From contig OZ035960.1 in assembly GCA_964034945.1 (NCBI GenBank), positions 106,983,933 through 107,047,932 on the forward strand: a stretch of 64,000 nucleotides of DNA, written 5' to 3'. Numbering within the stretch: the stretch's first letter is position 1; each line of letters opens with the position of its first letter. This stretch comes from Chrysopilus asiliformis (lineage: Eukaryota > Arthropoda > Insecta > Diptera > Rhagionidae). The notes below the pieces were generated by a model. The model had not been told where the DNA came from and made no database searches. It saw nothing but the letters and a program-made list of their open reading frames with translations. A program made the translations under genes and the position numbers. Positions 57,360-64,000 of the stretch are shown in pieces.

Positions 57360-57640
57360 TCAACAGAGGATTTCAAGTCGCTAGGTCAACGCGTTCTTGA
57401 GTTATGTAAGAAACGTACAACGGACAGACCGATAGACAGACCGATAGACAGACCGATAGACAGACCGATAGACAGACCGATAGACAGACCGATAGACAGA
57501 CCGATAGACAGACAAACCGACAGATCGACACAGACCGACAGACCGACAGACCGACAGACTGACAGACCTGAAAGGATTTCGTACTGATCAGAGAGTTTCT
57601 ATCTGTTCCCTTTCTTTAGTCGCTCACCAGCGTGAATACA
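57360..57640 (-). mobile_element. Family B copy 3
   Basis: In sense (minus) order it shows GACGGAAAGTATTGTATTCA, CTCTGATCAGTACGAAATCC and the array, then TTGTACGTTTCTTACATAAC and ACGCGTTGACCTAGCGACTT. The last two phrases match 63240-63295 closely. The family's poly-G stretch is absent here. Confidence 0.7.
57421..57570. repeat. 12 bp tandem repeat (CGATAGACAGAC)n inside family B
   Basis: Eight nearly perfect 12-mers run from about 57429 to 57525, then 8-mers with CGACAGAC. This is the only large array in the window whose dominant unit is 12 rather than 8 bp. Confidence 0.92.
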
Positions 57641-59106
57641 ATACTTTCCGTCTTAGTTATGCAGAAGAAAGTAAGAAAAGAAAATTTGAAAAAAAAAATC
57701 ATGCTTTCCTGTTCGGTTCTCAACAATCCAGATTACTTCGACTACCTGAGAAAAACATAAAACATCATAAACGACATTAAATCTTTGTCTTTATCACATG
57801 TTTTGTTAATAACAGTTCTGATTAAACTTTCGTATTTCCTATACCAATTTTCATGAAGTGTGAATGAGTTTTTCAGTTTTGTGAGTGTGTGTGTGTGTGC
57901 TAAACGTTCATATTTCATTTGAGGCACTTCGGTTTAAGAGTAGGTATTATTTATTTTCAAGGTGCAAAACCATTTATCATAATCGCAGATATGTTAAATG
58001 ATGATAGTGACACACGTTTAAGCGCCTTTATATCAAAATTTCTAACATACGAGATATGTTTTATACGAATGTGTGTTTCCTGAGAACACGTTTTTCTGGT
58101 CTATCAACCAAAAACATAAAAGTTTCGCAACACAACCTGATATTCACGTAGGTTCCAGGAAACTTTCAAGGATGAAATTCCGGCCGAAAAAGGGCAATCG
58201 CCAGGGCAAAAGGAAGAAAAAAACCCTACGTGTGTGTAATATAGAAAAAAAATACAAGAAAGTTGTCAAAAATGGATTTAATATCAGAAAGGAGCCCGTA
58301 ATGAAACCTCACAATCAAAATGAATATTTATGGTTTTGTTTTTTCAACTTTTTTCATGTTTGATGTTGTGTTTGTATTCATGTATAAAAGCGGAAGTAGC
58401 CCTTAATCTTTTCATGATATTGAATTTCCGGGATTTTCCCATTGTTTTTTTTCTTTCTTTTTTCTGTTAATAAATTTTTGGTAGACATATCAGATAAGGA
58501 CATGCGAATGAAGGGTAAAAGAAAGCGCATGGCAAGATATGGAAATGATATTATTTTTGTAAAAGAATTATTACATGTTTGGTTTATGATGTGGAAGTAC
58601 GTATGAAGCTCTAGATCATCTTAAATTCAGGAACCAGACAAACATTTTCATATCAAAGTCAATCAAAGGGTTTTTTTTATGTTGAAAAACTTTCAAAATG
58701 TGTGCCAATGTACTACGCAATATAAATAAAGTATGCACAATAACTGTCGTTTATTTGAACTGCAAGAAAATAATTTGGGGGTGAAAACAGTGCTCGTGAA
58801 ATGCAAAACGCGTTTCCATTACTGTGGAAGAATTGCAAGATTTGAAGCATTTGGAAGGGTTGGCACATTTCGAACGTTTCTAATAAATGTACTGCTCGCA
58901 ACATTCGATAGGGTTGCGATATTTGTAAGTTTACACGGAAAAACTTGTAGGTTTTGAAAAAATTCTGAGGAAAAACAGGCTTGTGTAGTATTACTAATTA
59001 AGCAAATCTTCGCATAGATTACTGAAGTAAATTTGGAATGTTAAAAAATTTAACGTTTGAGCCACTGAAACAGTAGGAGAATAACTTTTCAAAACATCAT
59101 TCAGTA
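57641..59106. other. No gene supported
   Basis: A GT run lies at about 57884-57899. The plus-strand frame at 58073-58363 is lysine-rich and unsupported, and frames at 58713-58957 overlap on both strands. Confidence 0.4.
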
Positions 59107-59319
59107 AAAAACTGTTCCGTCTGTATGGGTAAGGGAGAATGGTCCAATTTTGCCCCTTCAAGAACTTAGCTTTCCCATTTACGACAAACGCAACTATAAT
59201 CGTTTCATTTCCAAAGCTATGATGTTCACGGACAGACGTACAGACAGTCGGACAGACAGACAGACAGACCGACAGATAGACGGGCAGACAGACGGACAGA
59301 CAGACAGACAGACGGACAG

Positions 59320-59350
<31 letters not shown>

Positions 59351-59525
59351 GTCAGATAGAGGGACAGACAGACCGACAGATAGACGGACAGACAGACGGA
59401 CAGACACACGGACAGACAGACGGACAAAAAGACAGACGGACAGACAGACAGACGGGCAGATAATGGACGGACATGCGGAAATCAAAATCTTTTGCCATCC
59501 CGAACACCCTGGTATAGTTTAACAA
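59107..59525 (-). mobile_element. Family A copy 5
   Basis: On the minus strand the order is AAACTATACCAGGGTGTTCG, GATTTTGATTTCCGCATGTCC, the array at 59229-59470 (mixed GTCTGTCC, GTCTGTCT and ACCGACAG-type units), GTGAACATCATAGCTTTGG and CGTAAATGGGAAAGCTAAG. It breaks off after TTTGCCCC/GGGGCAAAATTGG and a short tail. The central GCTAGAGACTTG motif is deleted. Confidence 0.7.
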
Positions 59526-60072
59526 AATTTCCAGTACCATCTGAAACAAAATTTGTTGACAATAGGCTTTTCTACCAAAGAATTTTTTCCGATTTTTTTT
59601 TTTCTAGGAGGCTTAGGGGGGTTTTTTCAGGTTGCTAATCATTAGAGCCCCCAAGAATAGTGGAGAATTGCCAGTTGTGCCTAATTTTGATTCCCAATTC
59701 TCATGTTATGGTAAAATATTCTTTGGAGGTTTTTTATACGTAATATTTTCACCGGCCCCAGACTTTTTAACATAATGTTTTTTGTAAAAAAAATTGTTTA
59801 TAATTGTATGAAAGTTGTTGAAATTGGGAAAAAATTGTTCTTTTTATTAAAAACAACCAAAAGTTATTAATTCCTCTCAAAACGACCAAATGGTGTTAAA
59901 AATTGTGATTTAACAATTTTCTTGTGATTTGGAGGCCCTACTAATCATGAATTGAATTTCAGAATTTTGAAATGCTGTTTTCTTAAAAGTTGTTAAAAAA
60001 GTTATCTCTGAAATCTCGTCGTATTTCTAAAACGGATTACATTAGCCTGGCAACGTTCACATTTCAGTACTT
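59526..60072. other. No recognised feature
   Basis: AT-rich, with short stops in all frames. Confidence 0.45.
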
Positions 60073-60333
60073 AGGAGCTGTCCATCAAAAATGTCACCCT
60101 AATGTTAGTCCTTTTGAAACCTTATCACTTCCCACCCCTCACGCCTCTTCGTCAACTTGCGATTTTTGTATGGAGTTTAAAACCACTGTTATACTTCCAT
60201 AGGCCATCCCCCCTCTGCCTCTCCAATCAATGCCTCACCACACCTGCTCTCAACCTACCCCTTCTCCTATCATCCCACCCTTCTCTCGCCCCAATCACCC
60301 TCCTTAAAAGTGTTACGTATATGGACAGCCTTT
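60073..60333. mobile_element. GCTGTCCAT-ended miniature, about 260 bp
   Basis: The left end AGGAGCTGTCCATCA and the complement of the right end AAAGGCTGTCCATATACGTA share GCTGTCCAT, and GTTACGT lies just inside the right end. The interior is C-rich on the plus strand. Elements with GCTGTCCAT ends and ACGT-rich subterminal parts are widespread in insects. No target duplication was readable, so the superfamily is uncertain. Confidence 0.5.
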
Positions 60334-62649
60334 TACATAATCACACTATCCTTGTAATAAATGTCTCAATTTAATCCTGCTGTAATTTTCCAGTACACAA
60401 AAGTTTTGTTAAATACATACTACTTACAGTTTTTAATTAGATTTTGGTTTCTCTTTTTCTATAGTCCTTAGAAATAACAGATTTAATCCTTTAATTTCAT
60501 TAAAATCGACTGAAACCGTAAATTTGATTAAAATTGGACACAACTTTTCAGAATGGTTTTCCTTAGTATTATAGAAGAAATTTGAGTCACGTCGAAAGCG
60601 TAAATTCAAATAAATCGCAATAATCGTAAATAACAAACAGAATATAATATAAAATTTTATTACAAATTCCATTAGTAAACAACAGATCAACAAGGAAGTG
60701 AGTTAAAACAATCCTGAAATGGCAATAAGTATTAAAATTGAAAATGGAAAATGAAATAGTAGTTGAATCACCTGGGAAGCAATCCATTTGAATCTGTTCC
60801 CAATTTCAGCTCACAGTTTTCCACAATTTTCCACAAAAAGCATTCGCGAAAATCCGCCCTGAATTCGCTCGGGTTCATGTCTCCGATATCGACTGGTTAA
60901 TGTCCGTACTAAACATATAATTTTTTTCCCCCTTCGGTTATGAAAACTAAACATAAATTCGGATCACGTATAAATAAAGTTTGTGCTGCTGCCTGCATGT
61001 AAAACGTGACTATCACGACATAAACGAACCGGTTTTTGTGATCCCGAAAAGAAACATAGAATGAAGACAGGAAAAAAAAACTCCACTTTAAATGGGGAAA
61101 TAAATGAAAAACTCGGGAAATAAAACCGGAAAAACGTAAATGATATAACCCGCATATCCTTTTTGCCTACTGCTGACGCGAGATAATATGGCATGGTATT
61201 TCGTCTGAAATTTCTGTACTAAGAAACATATTTTCTTTTTAAATAAAAGATTATAATGTACTTTTGCAGATTACGTACATGCGGCCCCATATGGATTTAA
61301 GGATTTTAAAAACCAGAAAAAAAAAATATTTATCTACCACGGAGTATACGAAATTGAAGGCGTAAGTTGGTGAAATGACTACTTTTATGTATATCTCCCC
61401 GATGAGCGTTTTGAGGCAACAAAGTGTATAAGGGCTGTTTGCCATTTGGCCTCATGTGGCCGACCAGAAAAAACTGAGTCTATTTAAGGCTTAAGGGCGG
61501 CATCATCCATCCTAATCCAATGCTATTCCTAAGTTATGCACTGCCCAGTGGAACGTGTGCTGGCGAAAGGTTTCTTGCTTCCGGGAAAGTCATATCCTTG
61601 GAGTAATAATGGTAACATAAAAAGGGGATAGTCGTGGGGGTGAGTGGCTTCAGGGTGCCTGTTTTTTTTTTGGAATGGTAGACAACTTTTGGTCTCTTTC
61701 GGGCTTCCATGAGTAGTCGCCCAAGAAAGGGGAGGTTGGACGAATTCCTGCCACCTTGAAGGACGATTGCGATGATGGGTAAATGGGCTGAATGTGGAAG
61801 GATTTAAGGATGGATGGCTGATGTTTACTGGGTAATGTCGATGACGACATGCAGCATATATCCTTAAATTGCTTCTTATGCGATATCAGCAAACGTCTCA
61901 CTGATGGCTGCCTCATCATCATCGTACGTTCCTTCATCCGAAAAAGGGAAATAAAATTATCACCGGAGTGGTTGTAAAGTGGCACACATGGAGTGCGGTT
62001 CACATTGATAAAAAAAAAACAAAAAAAAAATCATTCTGCTGAGGTGTTTTTCCTTTCCTGATTCTGCTTTTGATTCTGTTCATGTTCACTAGCTAGGAAA
62101 ATTCGTAAAGGCATTTTCTAAGATAGAGAAATACAGGGAAACCCAACAGGACTGCAGGTTGCAAAGCAAAGCGTTCGAAAGGAATGACATTCTGGTTTTT
62201 ATGACATCAGCCCTTGTCGGCCACTCCTTCCGCCACATTCTGGCATACTTTCGTAATATCCTTAGGTTGTGAAACCATATTAAATGCTCAAGTCGACATA
62301 ACCGTCCTTCTTAAAGTTTCTCAATGAAATTTTATGTCCTGTAAAAGTTCCACCAGCCAAAGGTAAAAAAATAACTTGAGTTCCAGTTGCGCTAGGACAG
62401 GAGTATAAATTTCACGTTAAATGCAATGGAGAAAATTCAAAAATGCGCATTAAAATTCCGTTAAAATATCCTTAGACAATAGTCCGTTTAATTTCAGAAA
62501 ATCATAAATTTTATTGTGAGAAGTTTTAAATATTTTTTTGTTGAAAAAGTTTTTTTTATGACACTTCAAAATCTCAAAAATACTTTCCGCTATAAATAGC
62601 AGATTCTAGCCTTTCCGAATAACCTTCAGAACGCTATTTTGGAGTTAAT
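60334..62649. other. Unique-looking sequence, no gene supported
   Basis: GC content rises at 61480-61990, where a 117-codon minus-strand frame (61650-62003) is rich in S, P and K and has no domain. No splice pair or shared repeat was recognised. Confidence 0.35.
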
Positions 62650-63300
62650 GTCACTTTTTACTTCTTTTTCTGTACACTCAGAAACATGTCCAGGTCAACT
62701 TTTTGTCAGGGTAACTCTGACCGCTAGCTGGCTGACAGAGGTTTCCATTACATGACATTACATCCTCGAAATGCCTATCTAAGGTCAACTCGTGCAACTT
62801 CCAAGGCCCTACTTCATCTGCTGGTGGCTTAATTTCAGAATTTCTCCGGTCACAGATCAACACAAGTTTTACTTTCCCTCATGCAGGCGAACGCGCGCCT
62901 GCCCGAGGCCAATTACGCCGTATGTAGGTCGTCGAGTTAGCCTCCATTTTTCTGAGTGTAGAGGGAAAGTATTGCACTCATGACGAAGACCGACTCGAAT
63001 ACGGGGGCAGATAGAAAATCTCTGATCAGTACGAAATCCGTTTCAGGTACAATTATGAGGATTTCCGTGCATTTGTCTGTCGGTTGGCCGGTCTCTGGGT
63101 CTCTTGGTCTGTTGGTCTTTCGGACTGTCGATCTGTCGATCTGTCGGTTAGTGGGCCTGTGGGTCTGTCGCTTTGTTGATCTGTCGGGCTGTGTCGATCT
63201 GTCGATTTGTCTGTCTATCGGTCTATCTGTCGGTCTGTCCGTTGTACGTATCTTAAAAATCTGGAGAACGCGTTGAGCTAGCGACTTGAAATTGCATTGT
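62650..63300 (+). mobile_element. Family B copy 2, interrupted by a miniature near its 5' end
   Basis: CACTTTTTACTTCTTTTTC (62652-62670) aligns with 12195-12213. After the inserted miniature the sequence resumes GAGGGAAAGTATTGCACTCA, then TTTCAGGTACAATTATGAGG. A short irregular array (63075-63245) of CTGTCGAT, CTGTCGGT and related units follows, and GAACGCGTTGAGCTAGCGAC closes it. Confidence 0.72.
62675..62958. mobile_element. CACTCAG miniature transposon, 284 bp (copy 2)
   Basis: The ends CACTCAGAAACATG and CATTTTTCTGAGTG differ at one base. TA is duplicated on both sides (62673-62674 and 62959-62960), and the family B copy at 12216 shows the undisturbed site with a single TA. Relative to copy 1 about 20 bp are missing near 62900, between two CCT trinucleotides, which suggests slippage or short-homology deletion. 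The frames at 62678-62983 are not genes. Confidence 0.9.
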
Positions 63301-63526
63301 GCATAATTTTGTGTTACTATTTTGTTTCATGCCATACACCATTTTCGAGAAAAACGAAAAAAAACGATCCTGATCGAATTTTGATGTATGAGGAAGTTTT
63401 GTAAAATTGCATGGTCAATACTTTTGTCTCAATAATGTTTTCGATGCGATGTGCCGTTTTCCAGAAAATCGGAAAAAACGATTCTGGTTATATGGGGGAG
63501 GGGGAAGGAGTGGTCCCTTTCGAAAG
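63301..63526 (-). repeat. Family A tail units, inverted relative to the next copy
   Basis: Two units in minus orientation (ATTTTCGAGAAAAACG, TTGATGTATGAGGAAG, then TTTTCCAGAAAATCGG and GGGGGAGGGGGAAGGAGTGG) lead straight into a plus-oriented copy at GTCCCTTTCGAAAGG. Confidence 0.55.
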
Positions 63527-63860
63527 GATTGAGGAAGAAACTTGAAATTTTGTATAGTTGCATTTCTCGTAAATGGCAAATATGCTTCTAAACGGGCAAA
63601 ATCAGCCAATTCCTCCCCCCTCTCTAACACAAACGAAACAGTTTTCACAATTTTCTCGAAAACGGTGAGTCGTATTGAAAAATTCATAAAGACGAAATGT
63701 TTTGGAAATATAATTTTACATCAAAAATCAAAATTCATTCATATTCCTCCCCTCCCCTCACTCACACAGTTGTTTTTAAAAAAAATTTTGCTGGCCTTTT
63801 TTAGAGTATTTGATGATTGGCCTCTGGCAATTGTAGCTTTTCTTGTGTTTAAAAAACTCA
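63527..63860 (+). mobile_element. Family A copy 9, without array
   Basis: It starts within the central motif (TTTCGAAAGGATTGAGG, then GAAACTTGAAATTTTG) and continues CTCGTAAATGGC, AACGGGCAAAATCAGCC and CTCGAAAACGGTGAGTCG. It ends at GGCAATTGTAGCTTTTCTTG. The 5' part and array are absent. The overlapping frames are not genes. Confidence 0.7.
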
Positions 63861-64000
63861 AATCGCGTGTTTAACACCATTCTACAGGTTGACAATCGCA
63901 GTGCGCGCCTGGACTTTAACAGTTCAGGTGATCACAAAAGCTTACTAATTACAACCAAATTTTAAAGGAATTTGAAATTTGAACTATACTTCAAAACTTT

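Noticed and set aside
61650..62003. 117-codon minus-strand frame
   Set aside because: Composition is simple (S, P, K), with no domain, splice sites or start context of note.

Overview
This window looks like AT-rich eukaryotic DNA, probably from an insect and most likely a fly. I infer this from its repeats: octamer-bearing elements with ends of the GGGTATAAAAA type, hAT, Harbinger, piggyBac-like and Helitron-like non-autonomous elements, and a tRNA-derived SINE. Two further hints are a purine- and T-rich leader before one candidate start codon and an insect-style splice acceptor. Nothing looks bacterial: there are no operons, ribosome-binding sites, rRNA or CRISPR arrays. The longest open frames (up to about 640 codons) are all translations of (CTGTCCGT)n-type arrays and are not genes. 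The species is not determinable from the window.

The sequence is almost entirely non-coding and reads like the inside of one or more very long introns, or a gene-poor intergenic region. Its main content is a set of dispersed repeats that I call families A, B and C. They share one plan in the sense direction: a 5' part, then an array of CTGT-based octamers, then a motif close to GCTAGAGACTTGAAATTT, then a tail built from degenerate 110-200 bp sub-repeats around TTTTCTCGAAAACGG or TTATCGAGATATTT. Family A lies at 7.0-8.2 kb (-), 14.4-15.2 (-), 17.7-18.2 (-), 29.8-32.0 (+), 38.5-38.9 (+), 42.3-42.7 (+), 46.1-46.7 (-), 59.1-59.5 (-) and 63.5-63.9 (+). Family B lies at 12.2-12.8 (+), 57.4-57.6 (-) and 62.6-63.3 (+). 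Family C lies at 23.1-25.1 (+) and 52.8-53.9 (-). Each large array has its own homogenised octamer.

Between and inside these lie DNA transposon remnants, several with terminal inverted repeats (TIRs) and target-site duplications (TSDs) readable directly: two hATs nested at 10.2-11.9 kb with a family C fragment inside; an 82 bp hAT miniature at 15.86 kb; a hAT carrying a SINE at 55.4-56.2 kb; a Harbinger deletion derivative at 48.96-49.61 kb; a TTAA-flanked element with another element inside at 52.1-52.5 kb; a Helitron-like element inside a pogo-like miniature at 8.3-8.8 kb; and a CACYCAG-type miniature whose copies at 14.6 and 62.7 kb have matching empty sites elsewhere in the window. Long hairpins occur at 1.05, 2.96, 13.97, 37.68, 39.05 and 50.26 kb.

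Gene signals are sparse and uncertain. The best are a minus-strand signal-peptide-like first coding exon at 32247-32367 with a phase-1 donor and a leader-like upstream sequence, and a minus-strand splice acceptor fused directly to a donor at 57060/57061. The latter is the layout of a recursive-splicing ratchet point, followed by a 49 nt exon-like stretch. Weaker candidates are an open frame with a strong donor at 5888-6099 (+), a 44-codon frame at 54405 (+), a 143-codon frame at 40391-40822 (-) and an acceptor-plus-open-frame at 47816 (+). No multi-exon gene could be assembled by eye.
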